Positions 35,823-47,795 of a stretch of DNA of 64,000 bases are shown here, in pieces. Source of the DNA: Biscogniauxia marginata (Eukaryota > Ascomycota > Sordariomycetes > Xylariales > Xylariaceae). The notes beneath the pieces were generated by a model, which saw nothing but the letters and a program-made list of their open reading frames with translations, was not told the origin of the DNA and ran no database searches. The DNA is taken from positions 232,705-296,704 of the forward strand of contig MU404105.1 in NCBI GenBank assembly GCA_022695795.1, read 5' to 3'. The translations under genes were made by a program, and so were the position numbers. Positions within the stretch are counted from its first letter, which is position 1; each line of letters begins with the position of its first letter.

Positions 35823-36879
35823 CTAACCCAGCATGTTGCTCATCGTTCGCACGACTTCCTCTTCCTTCGCCAGCATGATACTGCAGTGTGCATCCTCCTT
35901 CGAGACCCGGAGCTCGGCATTGCGAATCATCTTCGAGGCTTTCTCGGCCATAGTCACGGGTACATTGACATCTTTGGTGCCATGCCACATTACCATTGTC
36001 CCCGGCTCTACCTTCAAGTCCTTAATGTCGAATCCCCAGTCATGACCGTAGATATAAGCTTCCCACTACACGGTATAGAGATCAGTCACTGTAATACTAG
36101 CGATGCGGGGATACGTAAACCACATCTGAAACCCGCCAGATTCCCTCTGTTGTCTCAGGAGCGACATGATTTTGCCTAAGATGAGGGATTTGGCAGTACA
36201 GTAAAATCTAGTATTTGCTTACCGCTGCGGCTTTCCCTCCAGCCTGCAACGACCCTTTAAGGCCACCGATCATAGCTTGGCGAAAATCTGGACTACGGTC
36301 CCAGGTATCACGATCCTCCTTGGGCCGTGAGCTGAACGTCGCCGCGAGCTCTCGCTCGAGCCTCTCAGGTCGATCGGTGTCTCTTGCTATCCTCCCTATC
36401 TTGAAGTCAATCACTGCCGCTATCAGCCATGTCGACCACTGAGCAACTGCGAAAAGGATGCGGTTGGTAATCATCATGCCAGACAATCCCAGGCTTAGTG
36501 GGTACAAGCCTGACAGAATGCCGATCCCGACGCATCGTGACTTGGGCAGCTGGTGGCAGCATGCTAGTGCGTAGGGGCTGCCGCCCGATACGCCGAGGAC
36601 GGCGAAGCGGTCGACTTGGAGATGATCGGCAAGCGCAAGCAGGTCGGCGGGCCAGTCGAGGATCCGACGACTCGGTTGGTAGGTGGAGGAGCCATACCCG
36701 GGGCGATCCGGAGCGATCAACCGAACGCCAAGCTCTCGAGCAACGTGCCCCATCCCAGACGCCTCATCGTGGCTTGATGGGAAGCCGTGGTGATGGAAAA
36801 CGGTTTTTCCCGACTCGGGATCGCCAAAAATAGCGTATGAGAGAATGCGCTTGTCGGGTAATTCGAATAGAAGGGTCAT
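35823..36879 (-). CDS. alpha/beta hydrolase
   Basis: Two exons (36879..36223 and 36065..35823) give 299 aa. The intron runs from GTAAGC to GTGTAG (157 bp) and joins GGKAAA to WEAYIYGHDWGFD with no frame change, as in relatives. The fold signatures are HHHGFPSS (oxyanion region), LIAPDRPGYGSS, LGVSGGS with nucleophile Ser98, and near the C-terminus GTKDVNVP (likely catalytic Asp) and DAHCS (likely catalytic His). No signal peptide or obvious membrane segment is present, so it is probably cytosolic. The substrate is unknown. It lies upstream of the fused monooxygenase on the same strand, about 850 bp away. Confidence 0.85.
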
Positions 36880-37037
36880 ATTAGTAGTATATCGACCTGC
36901 GTCCCAAGCTGCTGGCTTTGCATGAACCTTGTATCGACAGATAAGCTCGTCACAAATTCTCACCTATTCAGGTAGACCAGATGTTTGAAGGAAAAGAAAG
37001 AGGGATGAAGCTTCTGCCATGAGCGAAACCACAGTCC

Positions 37038-37256
37038 TTAAGCCATTTCCCGCGACAACTTGTCAACGGCAGAACCATCCATCGACCCATGTCGGTAGGC
37101 CTCTATGCGGCTGAACTGGGGGTGCATGGGAATCGCGTGTTCAGGATCACGAAAGCTCACTATGTAAGGCCGCTCCACAAGCTGCGCCACCAAATCTAAC
37201 GCCTTCTGCGCAGGGGATAATTCAGCTCGTTTACGAAGCCAGTACCATGCCAGCAT
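37038..37256 (-). CDS. unrecognised 72-aa ORF, possibly a gene fragment
   Basis: An ATG frame of 72 codons upstream of the hydrolase, starting MLAWYWLRKRAELSPAQKAL and containing PYIVSFRDPEHAIP. Codon choice looks coding-like, but I recognise no family and see no clear splice site joining it to the hydrolase. It could be a small gene, a relic or chance. Confidence 0.25.
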   Translation of the reverse strand: MLAWYWLRKRAELSPAQKALDLVAQLVERPYIVSFRDPEHAIPMHPQFSRIEAYRHGSMDGSAVDKLSREMA

Positions 37257-37903
37257 AGAAACGATCCAAGCATTGGGGATGGGGGTCTATACTAAATAAG
37301 AGCAGGCTTCTCTAAGCTTGGATTATCAACTAGTTAGTCGAGGACAAACGCTAGACGTGTAATCGTCGATAGACACCTGAGGCTAAGTTGTGTACGTCAC
37401 AATGGATTCGTGTTTATTCATCCTTTTCTTTCGAAATTGCAACATTCCCCGTAGCCTAGCGATTCATCGCCGGACTCAAACCATGTAGGCGCTCTTCAAT
37501 ATACTATTCCTTGGCTTGAATAGGCTACCACGATTTCGACATTGCGGTCCTTCGTAGCATTCAAGTGTTAGATATCATATTTATGAATCCTTTGTTTACT
37601 AGATCGTAGAAAATCGTCAGTACTAAAGTGTGTTTGTTTTGAAGCCTTACATCTCGCAGGTGGCGAGTGGGAGGGGGAAAAGTCGGCGTTTATATAGACC
37701 TACTGTTTATGATTTTGGCTCGGATTATCACTATTGTCACAGCCACATGACCCGTTGCATGTAATTCGTCAGATCTTCTGTCTAACTCGTAACATAATAA
37801 GATAATTCCGGCGGAGTTTTGCCGAACTTGTTCTTATCAATATTGTGCAAGACTATCGCCAACTTCAAACTAGGAACTTAATATCTACTATAATAATACA
37901 TTC

Positions 37904-37926
37904 AAAAAAAAAAAAAAAAAAAAAAA
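37904..37926. repeat. poly-A tract (23 A)
   Basis: A homopolymer of 23 A in AT-rich intergenic DNA. No element with target-site duplications was recognised beside it. Confidence 0.9.
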
Positions 37927-38878
37927 CCCTGGCTTAACCGATCGCTAGGCGAGCTGAATCATGTAGATGAGTTAGATGATATCATGGTAAACGTTATTCG
38001 GAGCCTAGCAATAACATCGCTCGACCATAGAATTAATTCGTGTAATGAGACGGTATGAGAAACCACCGGTATCCTTTCAATGAGTCTTTAGGTAGTGTAT
38101 CTAAACTTAAACTTGATTTACTAAAATACATATATCTTCGCCAGATACTAGGTCCTAGCAAAATGTCGGATCTAATAATAAAAAAAGCATCCATCCGAAA
38201 TCTATATTTAAAAAATATCAAAATATCAAAGCTAATATAAAATAATTTTATTGAAATGTAGGTACCTTAAGTGATAATACGGCGTTTATAAGTCAGTCCC
38301 TCACAATTTAAATTAACCAACCAAAGGCATCATCACCGTGGAATAAACGCATGCGATTCACAATTTAGCTAGTATGTTTTCATGGTGGTATTTCTTTTTT
38401 CTTTTTTTCACGCGTATAACCCTATTTCCTGCAACTTGTTAATCGACGATGCGACTAGGGTTTGGGGACCGGAATATCATTATAACAGGTACCTGAGCGT
38501 GCAGTTGGCTTTGGAAATGCCGAGTCAACCACGCAAAACACCTCAAGTTGCTTGCAGCATATGCCGACATAGAGATAAGCTCAACATTGATGGGCCATGA
38601 TTTGTAAGATAGGAGGAATTTTGAAGAGCCTAGGATTCGAGGGGCCCGAGGTGGCAAGCGATTCGTCGAAGCGACATACTATCTACCGCAGCCTAAATCA
38701 ATTAATATATAAGTAATTTGATTAAATGATCAAGAACAGCACCGAGCGGCATGTAGGAGAAGGAGGGATGTAGGACCATGTATTTAGGAGTTATGATCCG
38801 GGTTATCGCATCAGGTACCAGGGCCTTTCCACGACAAGCTTTCACTTCTCACTAACGGTAACAGCCATTTCGTCCAAG

Positions 38879-40194
38879 ATGCAGTGGAGAGCTCTCGCCC
38901 TTGCACTTTTCGTGGGGCATGGTTCCGGCCAAGGGATGCCGATGATGCGCTTCAGTTGCTCGCAGCTCGTCGTCGACCGCTTAGACCCCTTGGTCAATCC
39001 CGGCTCTATACCGTCGCCGCATCTCCATCAAATCGTCGGAGGTAATTCTTTCAACGCCTCCATGGACCCAACGACGCACGATCTTCCCACAGCTTCCACA
39101 TGCACCAGCTGCACCTTCTCGGAAGACTTCTCAAACTACTGGACTGCGGTTCTGTATTTCCGAGCCCGCAACGGGACGTACAAGCGCGTGCCCCAGTTTG
39201 TGAGCGAGGGTCTCCGAGCCGATGGCGGTATCACGGTATATTATATCCCATCGGACGATGGACAGTCATCGGTTACCGCCTTCAAGCCCGGCTTCCGTAT
39301 GCTTGTTGGAGACGCCGCACTACGCTCGCCAGGCGCGGAACGCAAGGTGTGTCACCGTTGTATGCCAGAATCAGGAGACAATAGCAACATAAACTGCGCA
39401 GCTCCGGACAGCCAGACCCTGCCCGAGGGCTTCTGTGAAGGTGGCATACGTTCGGTGATCACCTTCCCGACCTGTTGGGACGGTAAGAACACGGATAGCG
39501 TGGACCACAAGAGCCACGTTGCATACCCAAGCTCAGGAGATACGTCAGTTGGTGCGTCTGGTACCTGTCCAGCGAGCCACCCCGTAAAAATACCCCAAGT
39601 TATGTTAGAAGTCATGTGGGACGTAAGTATAATTGGTTTCCTTCGCAGGTTTCCTCGTGTGCCACAGGACTCGACCTGAAAGTGTCGAATTGTGTTATAG
39701 CGGCCCAGTTGGAGTTGCCATGGGCTCGGCTCAACCTCACTAGGGAAGCAAGTCTATTTGCTGATTTGATGCATGCTACAGACCCGACCCTTCAATGACA
39801 AGGACTTGTGGCCCGAGGACGGCTCGCAGCCGTTCGTCTGGAGCACTGGAGACAAGTAGGTTCCTTCCTAGCAGCACTGTTAGTCGGACCGCGGCACTAA
39901 AAATAATGTGTAGAGATGGATACTCACAGCACGGGGACTACGTCTTCGGCTGGGAAGGCGATTCCCTCCAACGTGCTATGGACGCCCGCTGCAATGGCGC
40001 CGTTTGCGGCCAGCTCAAGACCCAGTCCTCAGAGGAGGCAATGAAGTGTATCAAGGCGCCGGTTGTTAAAGAAGACATCAACGGATGTAAGTCACGTCTC
40101 CTGGCCATGCGTCTTGGGAAGTTCTCACGGGCTTATTCAGGCTGACAACTTCGTAGGGGTGATCGAAATTCCAGGCATGGTTATGGATACTTAA
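38879..40194 (+). CDS. secreted DUF1996 domain protein
   Basis: Four exons (38879..39622, 39782..39855, 39914..40086, 40157..40194) join in frame to 342 aa. The N-terminal signal peptide MQWRALALALFVGHGSGQG is followed by the DUF1996 core: RFSCSQLVVDRLDPLVNPG, PSPHLHQIVGGNSFNASM, CTSCTFSEDFSNYWTAVLYF, CWDGKNTDS and DHKSHVAYP. The second half carries DLWPEDGSQPFVWSTGD and QHGDYVFGWEGDSLQRAMD. The last tiny exon is set by a GCTGAC branch and TAG acceptor, giving INGW and a stop after MVMDT. DUF1996 proteins are secreted fungal proteins of unknown activity, some with WSC domains; none is seen here. Confidence 0.88.
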
Positions 40195-41387
40195 ATCGGC
40201 TTCCGTGAGACTTTGGCCTTGGATATTTAGGAGCGCGCAGTATCAGAATGAAGCGTTTATTATAAACATAATCATACGCTAGATCCGCATGCAAGCGCTA
40301 GTCTAAAACCCCTGGGCCTTAGGGGTATCTGTATTACCTGCAATTAATGCGTATTAGCTGAAATAGAGTATCAGTAGATTCACTGAGCCATCTAGATTAA
40401 CGTGGGCTGATATATCTGGACCCTATCCAGGCCCTAGAAAGGAAAAAAAAAATGATCAAAGCTATACCATGTGAATGCGTTTTCTCCTTCCTCCCATATA
40501 CAAGTAGCAGTATATAAAAGTCCAACGTTCCTCCAGTCCCGCTGAAAAGCGCGCTCCCTATCAAGGTATATTAAACTCGACTAGGTTGTAATAGTAGACA
40601 AGACCAAAAAGGACAAATGAGGGTTGTAAGAGTGCTAGTCATTAGTGCCAAAGGCACTATAAAATCTAATGAAATGCCAAATTTTGTAAGCCGTTTACAT
40701 CTTTTTACAAGGTCATGTTTTCTTAATAAGAATATAATAAAAATACCTATATAGAGTTAAAAAAGGTATTTTTAATTAAATTATTTATTTTCTCTTTGGC
40801 ATCACGATTTTTAGCAGCAGCACTTTTCATTGTCGTTTCCTTTTCTTGCGCCATAGTCCTTTTGCCTTGACAAGCTTCTCGTCGTTGAACTCTTTTTATC
40901 GTCAAACCTAGGTATTCGTGGTAGATGCCACAGCCTACTGAAGAGATGCAGAAGGGGGGTATTGAACTTATATTACGTAGCTGCCAGGAAACACAAACCA
41001 AGTTGTTACTAACGATAGGTACCACCGCAAATACACCCGATCACTCTGCCTCGGTTTCCTTGTCGATTTTGCTCTGGTCAAATTCTAGTTGTTTCCAATT
41101 ACCAACGTCTAGGGCCGCACCAACAAGAACGTTTCACATCCTAATATCTGCATAGGTTGGACAAGATAAATTCTCTTCTCTTTTCTTATGTAGGTAGGTA
41201 CCTAGTGCTCCGCATGACACTCAGGTGTTGATTATTTTACAACCACAATCAGCTTCACCGAAAGATAAGATAGCCAAGGAGAAACGAGAGGCGACAAAAT
41301 CCCCACGATAGAAGTAGTTTGCCTCGCCAGTTAGTCATCCCTCCCATACGTGCAACAGAGCGCCAGCCCAATTCAACTAGGCCGGTC
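40195..41387. other. intergenic, no gene seen
   Basis: AT-rich space with a TAGGTAGGTACCTAG palindrome-like word near 41192. No convincing gene. Confidence 0.4.
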
Positions 41388-41567
41388 CTAGTGGTGAACC
41401 TCGCGGTCGATGCGGTCCTGGTACCGCTTGGCTGCCAGAGCCTTCAGATACGCCCGTCTGGCCTTGCGCCTATCACGGCGGCGCTCCTTGTCTGTTTTGG
41501 ACGCGGGCTCGCTGCGGCCGTCGCGAGCGGGAGAGCCGCCGTAGAGGAAGCTGACGTAAGAAGGCAT
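41388..41567 (-). CDS. 59-aa basic micro-protein
   Basis: An ATG frame of 59 codons ends with TAG at 41390-41388. It is GC-rich in clear contrast to AT-rich flanks, which supports real coding. It starts MPSYVSFLYGGSPARDGRSE and continues with a strongly basic helix around ERRRDRRKARRAYLKALAAKRYQDR. I do not recognise the family. It might bind RNA or a ribosomal surface, but this rests on charge alone. An upstream donor-like site or extra exon was not found. Confidence 0.5.
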   Translation of the reverse strand: MPSYVSFLYGGSPARDGRSEPASKTDKERRRDRRKARRAYLKALAAKRYQDRIDREVHH

Positions 41568-42166
41568 CGTACGCTATATTGCTTTGTCTTCCGTAGGTAG
41601 CAGCAGCTTCGAGCACGTTTCTTGATACTCTTGTTTGCTGGATTTATTTCTTTGTTTGTGACCCTTTAAAAGCTGCGCCTTTGTTTTTGATGTGAGAAGA
41701 ATAAGTTTTTAGATACGAAGAAGAAAGTAGTCATAGGATGGGGATAGACACGTCCATTTATACTTATCCATGGGTTTTTGAATATCATATGTACTGGAGC
41801 ATTCTAGAGTTCGATCATATAGGATCTGAGCTCTGGATGATACGACAATGGGGTAGAATGTTAATCAAAGGCTAATATTTGCCCTAGCTACGATAATACG
41901 TGGCTTTCTGTCGTGAGAAGCAATAGTAGCATAATCCAGGGGGCCAACTAACCTTGTATGCAGAGGCAAAAAGGAGCCAGTCAGACGAGGCTCTCATACA
42001 GTTACATGTACAAATTCTAGACTCCAAATGAATACCTATTTAGGGAGTAAGCAAGCACATAAGCATCGTTCCTCCACCCTCACCTTCTCATCCCCCCCAC
42101 CACCTTACCATAAACTCCTAACAACATCCGCATGAACCCAATCCGGGTATCTACCACCGCACCCCC
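41568..42166. other. intergenic, no gene seen
   Basis: About 600 bp: the upstream region of the micro-gene and the 3' flank of the next gene. Nothing recognised. Confidence 0.4.
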
Positions 42167-42622
42167 CTAAGGCAGCGTCAGGACATCGTACCATACGACC
42201 TCGACCAGATACCCCAACCAGTAGAGTCCCCGCCGTTGTTTTTTTCCCTGCTCCTCGCGCTCTTCTACACCCTCTCCCTCGCCCTCGCCCTCTCCCACCT
42301 TCCCCTTTTCTTCCCCCATATTCTCAGGCGGCACGAACACGTCCTCGCCGAACGTTGTCGTCGTCGTCGAGTCGTCGTCGTTTTCGCCGCAGACCACCTC
42401 CTCCTCTCCGCCCGACTTGGCGAGCTCGCAGCGTCTCACGACCTCCCTCCTGACGCGACAGCACCGGTGGTCCCGGCACAGCAGCCCGACCCCGTGGCCG
42501 TCGGCGTCCCTTCCCGTGCGTCGCGGGCGGCTGAGCCGGCAGAAGTGGCTTTCGCGTTCCTCGCCGTCGACGTTTAGTAAGGCGTAGTGGGGTGTCGTGT
42601 GAATGTTTTGGTAGTAACACAT
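42167..42622 (-). CDS. small hypothetical protein with MCYY start
   Basis: A single exon of 151 aa starts MCYYQNIHTTPHYALLN. The MCYY opening followed by scattered Cys/His (HFCRLSR, LLCRDHRCCRVRREV, VRRCELAK) resembles a set of short fungal hypothetical proteins that begin MCYY and carry Cys/His clusters. The second half is acidic and Gly-rich (GEGEGEGEGVEEREEQ) and ends in a hydrophobic YWLGYLVEVVWYDVL. The function is unknown; a zinc site is possible. Overlapping antisense and off-frame ORFs are shadows. Confidence 0.45.
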   Translation of the reverse strand: MCYYQNIHTTPHYALLNVDGEERESHFCRLSRPRRTGRDADGHGVGLLCRDHRCCRVRREVVRRCELAKSGGEEEVVCGENDDDSTTTTTFGEDVFVPPENMGEEKGKVGEGEGEGEGVEEREEQGKKQRRGLYWLGYLVEVVWYDVLTLP

Positions 42623-43317
42623 GATGTCTTTCTCTGCTTTAGGTTAGTTATTTCAGTTTATCGACCTGCTTGATTATCTGTGTATAGGTTAGGAAAGGTA
42701 AGAACTATTGGGAAAAAGGACAGTATCGTCTTGATGTAAGTGGTTATTAGAATACTTGAAGTTGGTACGTACGCTGCTAGCATTTAAAGGGTCCAAGGCG
42801 TGGACTAGTGGGCTTTATAATCGAAGATATGCAGTTTGAGATCCATAGCGGTGCCACCCCTATATGGTATATTGAATATAATAGGAGGAGCTAGAGGGTA
42901 AACAAATTCATTGTTCTGAGTCGTTATAAGTGGGATGGGTCGCGAGCAAGACAACATGTTGGCCTAGGTTGAAAGACTGAAACACGAACACAAAAGGGAA
43001 GTATACGGTCACTACCCACATGTTTCTTGTGGCTGCAAGACTGTTCAATGAAATTACGTAGGCAAAAGGAAGAGCTCAAGACCCTCCAGACACCCTGGGA
43101 ACAATAGCGATGTTTTTCTTTCACCTGCAGTACTCATTGCCACTTACAGCTTGGATAGATGGATGGATGGGTGGATGGATAGAACGAGCGACAAGCTTCG
43201 CCGAAATTATCAATTAGCAACCCTAGTACCTGATGTTTAGTCATACAGTTTTCGCCTGCAAAGATCACCCATTACTCCGTACGCCCTTCATTCATGCCGT
43301 TTTCCTTGTGCTACTAT
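42623..43317. other. intergenic, no gene seen
   Basis: Between two minus-strand genes; a GGATGGAT microrepeat lies near 43160-43180. No gene. Confidence 0.45.
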
Positions 43318-46300
43318 CTAATCATCATCGGTATATCTAGGCCCTGCAGCAGGAGTCTCGGCAGTATAAGCACCGGGGGTTGGTGCACCGTAATATCCAC
43401 TCGATGAGGCAAATCCACTTGCTGCAGGTGTCGGAGCAGCAGCTGCGGGAGTTGGTGCGGAATCAGCACCCCATCCTCCTTGCCAGCCACCACCAGGGGT
43501 AGGAGCATTCATGGCTCCGGGCGTGGGCGCATTATAGGCACCAGGCGTTGGGGCATTCAGAGCTCCTGGGGTAGGAGCACCTAGCAAACCAGCACCTGGT
43601 GTGGGGGCATCGTACGCGGCTGATGATCCGCTCGCCCCCGGTGTGTAGCCCCAGGTATCATTACCGCTTGCACCAGGGGTGGCTGCAGAGGCACCATAAG
43701 GTGTCTTAGAACCCCAAGCGTCACCGCCACTACCAGAATAAGCTGGAGTCTTCGAGCCGAAGTGATCGGGTGCGGGAGTTTTGGCGCCAGATGACCAAGC
43801 TGGTGTACGACTCCCTGAGCCGTAAGCAGTCCTGCTCCCATCATAGGGGTTAACTGTTCTAGAGCCTTCTGCCCATGCAGGTGTTCGCCCGCCATCACCA
43901 CCTTTACTCCAAGCTGGAGTACGCCCTCCGGCGGCCGCAGACGGAGTCTTCCATGCTGGCGTTCGCGATGAAGCAGCAGCCATAGGGGTGCGACTCCCGC
44001 CAGGCCAGTCGGAGCTGACGCGGTCTTGGGGAGGTCTCCCAGGCGTTCCATTGAACCCGCCAGGCCGACGACTGTCGTAGTTCTTGATCTCACGTCCACT
44101 ATAACCATCTCGAACCATCAAGTCGGTCTTGGGCACACTGATAATCTTGCTCTTTGTGTGCAGTTCTACACGAGCATGTGTATCGGTGGTGTCCTTGACA
44201 CGTCCAAGGAGGCCCTTCCATCCTCCTTTTCGAATAGTGACTGTTTGACCGAGCAGCTTATCCCGGCCAAATGTGGCCTTAGGAGGCGGCATGTCGCCTC
44301 TGTTTCCGGCTGGGTTGAGCTTCTTGGCCGGATTCATGGCGGTCAAATCAGGCCCAGACATCGTCGCATTGACACGACCACCTTTCGCTGAGATGGTGGA
44401 CACGCTGCTGACCTTGGACACAAAGATACCGGCATTTTCGGTGGTCTCGTTGGTGTGGCAGAACACGTAAGTACGATGGATGTGAATGATCTTGCCTTGT
44501 CGACCCATACCACCATATTCTTTGACCACATCATCAGGCCTGATCTCAGATCCATTGCGATCAGCAGCTACAGCAAGTTTCCGCTTGGGTAGCTTATTGG
44601 CAATTTGCGAAGGCATCACCTGTCTTGGCTCGCCATTTTGGTCCAATACAACCAAGGACTCGCGATCCACTTTGACGATACAACCGACAGTGGTGGGATC
44701 CAATTGGACAAGGTCAAGCAATGAGTACTGGCCTAAAGAACCTTGGCCTCCTATATCGCTCGCTTCTCTGAGATCTTTACTGAAGACCGTAATCTCCGTA
44801 GTGGTTTGATCGGTCAACAAGGTTACTCGGTCCTCAGAAATCTTCACGACCATACCAACCTCATCGCGGTATCGACTGCCGCCAATAACCTTGACATGGT
44901 CACCAGTTCGGAACCGCTTCCTAAGACCCTTAGTGGGCACTTCAATAGTCTGCCCGACAAGGTCGCCCTCAGTTACCTCCAATGTGACAATGTCTGCCTG
45001 CACGTTAGTAGCTCTGCCGATGACACCCTTCTGCTCGCCCTGGTAGACTTCAACCACGTCCCCTGGCAGATATGTGACATTTGCGGAGCTGTCCTTGAGA
45101 CTAGCAGCAAGAGATTTCAGATCGATATTTTCTACACCATCTTCGCCCCCAGAGGTGAATTTGGTAACCTCTTCCAGTGTAGGGTTCACATCTTTGACAA
45201 TCAAATGCTGAATCTTGATGTCCTTGACTTGGAAACCTTTCTCGAACTCATCGCCATTGAAAGTCCAATTGTTTGTCTGCGGGTTACCAGTGAGGTTGCG
45301 GGGATGTCGCTTGCGAGCCTCGACTTCGCTGAAGAGCTTCTGTGGAGGACGAGGACCAGCCACCGGCCGTTTTCGCTTGCCATCTGGTGTCATAGACAGA
45401 GCATCATCACGTAGTCCGTAATCTAATCTAGGAATGAATCGCACTCTCGCGTCAAGGCCGTTTTCTGTAATGTCGAGGACCTGGGCCAGGTCACCCGCAT
45501 GCTTCACGGGTCTTCGGAGTCGTACCCACGCGCCTGGTTCTAGGGTGGGTGTCTTCTGCACGCGAAGGAGGTCGGGCATCTCCTTGATATCGACCAGCAG
45601 GAGCTTCGTACGGGGATAGACGTTCAGCATGCCGTCGAGTGCCTGAAGAATGTCCGTTTGTCGGTATGCTTCAACATAGATGAGACCCTTCATGACCGAA
45701 TTCGGACCGCCTCGCTCAAAAGCCGCGGTGATACCAAGCTCATCCTTGGTACCCATCTTGTCATGTATTCTCTTGGTGATGGAATAGACGACCTCACGCT
45801 CCTTGCCTTCCTTGCAACGCACGCCCCAGATGCTAGGGTCGTCAACGCTAGGGAGAAGCAGTCTTTGGGGCACAACTCCAGTGTCGCCCATCCCTCTAGC
45901 CGGTCGACGGTTTCCATATTTACGCACGTAGCCTTGGGCCTCGCGCTCAAGGTCCTCCTGTGTGACCGCATCGCGCTGTCGGTCGAGTTCTCTATGTCTC
46001 CTATCATCATCCAGTCGACTGGTCTCACCGTAATCGCCGGGCTCTTCTTGTTCGATGAAACCTTCGTTCTCCTCAGCTGCCTCCTCATCATCTTCGGCTT
46101 CGTCCTCGTCATCAACTTCGGCTTCGATATCGAAGAAAGCATTGCGCTTATCGCGACGGCGTTTGCGACGATGGCCCTATAATAGAACTACGGTTAGGTG
46201 TCTTCTCACGAAATCCAATCAATTAGGCAGCGTCAGGCGTGGATCACTCACTTGGATCTCTTCATCTTCTTCATCTTCGTCCTCTTCGTCATCTTCATCG

Positions 46301-46515
46301 TCATCATCGCGACCGCCGCCTACGTCACCATCACCGTCTTCTTCATCCTCTTCCTCCTCGTCGCCTCCTTTGCGGGCAGGCGAGGCCTTTCTAGACGGTT
46401 TGGGCGCGTCATCGTCATCATCGTTTTGTATCTCCTCGTCGCTGAGGTCGGCAGGTGCCGGGTTGAAGTCCTCTTCCTCGGACTCGGGCTGGTCGTGGTC
46501 ACGAGGGTCGCTCAT
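43318..46515 (-). CDS. SPT5: transcription elongation factor Spt5
   Basis: Two exons (46515..46252 and 46176..43318) join in phase 0 to 1040 aa. The first 180 residues are acidic (long Asp/Glu runs) with a basic [16 protein letters not shown] patch at the exon join. The NGN domain begins [20 protein letters not shown], and several KOW modules follow ([54 protein letters not shown]). The C-terminal region has two repeat types: (S/G)(R/K)TPAW-like units and then APTPGA-like units, the targets of CTD-type phosphorylation in other fungi. With Spt4 it clamps RNA polymerase II during elongation in the nucleus. Length fits the family. Confidence 0.95.
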
Positions 46516-47795
46516 TGTGCCGGGTGATAGCGTGGAGTTTCAATGAAGAGAAGCTGGAGAATGGATTTTTGTAATCCGGATAAAGAAGGAAGAAAAAACA
46601 ACCGGAGGTTGTGGAATGAAGAGGGAGGTTTATGAATGAACGCGAGAGATGAACTCTTTCAAGATCGGCTGCAGGCAACGTGCGAAAGATGGCCGTAATA
46701 ATTCGGAGGATGGGAGAGCTACACAGCGCTAAGCCTGCTTTAGGTTAGTGTATGCACAGCGGGCGGATTAATGAATAGCCGTCGCGTGCACTAGGCGGGA
46801 GGTACCTACCTAATACCTCCGCAAGTACCTACTTACTACTATTTCTGTGGATTTTACTTAATTCAAAGTTTGGTTCATGGTCTATCATTGACAGGAGTCG
46901 CGCTGCTAGAATATATAGGTTTCTACAAAGTAATGCCTAAATACTTAGCAGTTACCTAAGGCAAGTTTATAGCCTCTCCACCGCGCATATAAATGCAGGT
47001 AAGTTTCATCGTATTCAGTTCGCGTGTTAGAGGAACACTAGCCGCATAAAAAAAAAGCATTTAATTGGGGGACAATAGCAACCTCTCATACAAATGGCAG
47101 GCCGGATACTTTTCTTAACACAATTAGATGCTGAACGAGACTATGCATAGCCAACAATTCCGGACTGATTTTCGACACGTATTGTGTGTGTATGTGTGTG
47201 TGTGTGTATGCGCCATATGAATTCTCTCGACGTCCAATTGTCCGCAGCCAAAGAAAGTGTCACTTCCTCTTGATGCACACATACCTTGATTATTCCTCCC
47301 CGGCTCAACCTCATCCTAGCAAGGTCTTGGTACGGTAAGGTGAGTTGAGGTATGTAATATACACATATCGATAATTCTAACACCAAGCCCCTAACTTGAA
47401 CGACGTGGTTCGCTTTGCATTTTTGATCCCACCCCACAGGACAGTTTCAACCGTCCTTTCTGTCAACTAGAGCTCGCTCTTCCTCCCTCTTTAGCATGAT
47501 CCCCTGCCTAACCCTATACCTACCCAGCCTGATATTGTACCTACCCTCCAAACTCGAGTATGCACATACTATCGTCTTTCCCATCCATCCATCCATCCTC
47601 GCGAGCTCGTGATCGTACCCCTGACACTTTCTCCGTCCTAAACGCCGTGCTTCGTAAATGCATATGACATTCTGACGTCGGTGTCACTTTATCGATGGTC
47701 GCTTCGCATGTTTTCTACAGAGTGGGCTTATCGCTGCTTGTAGTCCTATTGTTGAGACTACCCTAGTCCTTTACACGTGCCAAAACCACCCGAGT
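46516..47795. promoter_or_regulatory. Spt5 upstream region, TACCTA words and TG microsatellite
   Basis: GGTACCTACCTAATACCTCC at 46801-46820 and further TACCTA words to about 46840 lie some 300 bp before the Spt5 start. A (TG)n microsatellite, interrupted by two TATG, lies at about 47184-47210. The rest, including the minus frame at 47141-47437, shows no recognisable gene. Confidence 0.45.

Larger units (their letters stand above)
36880..38878. other. intergenic stretch with poly-A tract
   Basis: About 2 kb. The right part is AT-rich. A 72-codon minus frame (37256-37038, ATG to TAA) with fairly gene-like codons is noted separately. The rest shows no recognisable gene. Confidence 0.4.

Noticed and set aside
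35571..36179. 202-codon plus ORF
   Set aside because: Most of it is antisense to the second exon and intron of the alpha/beta hydrolase; no domain.
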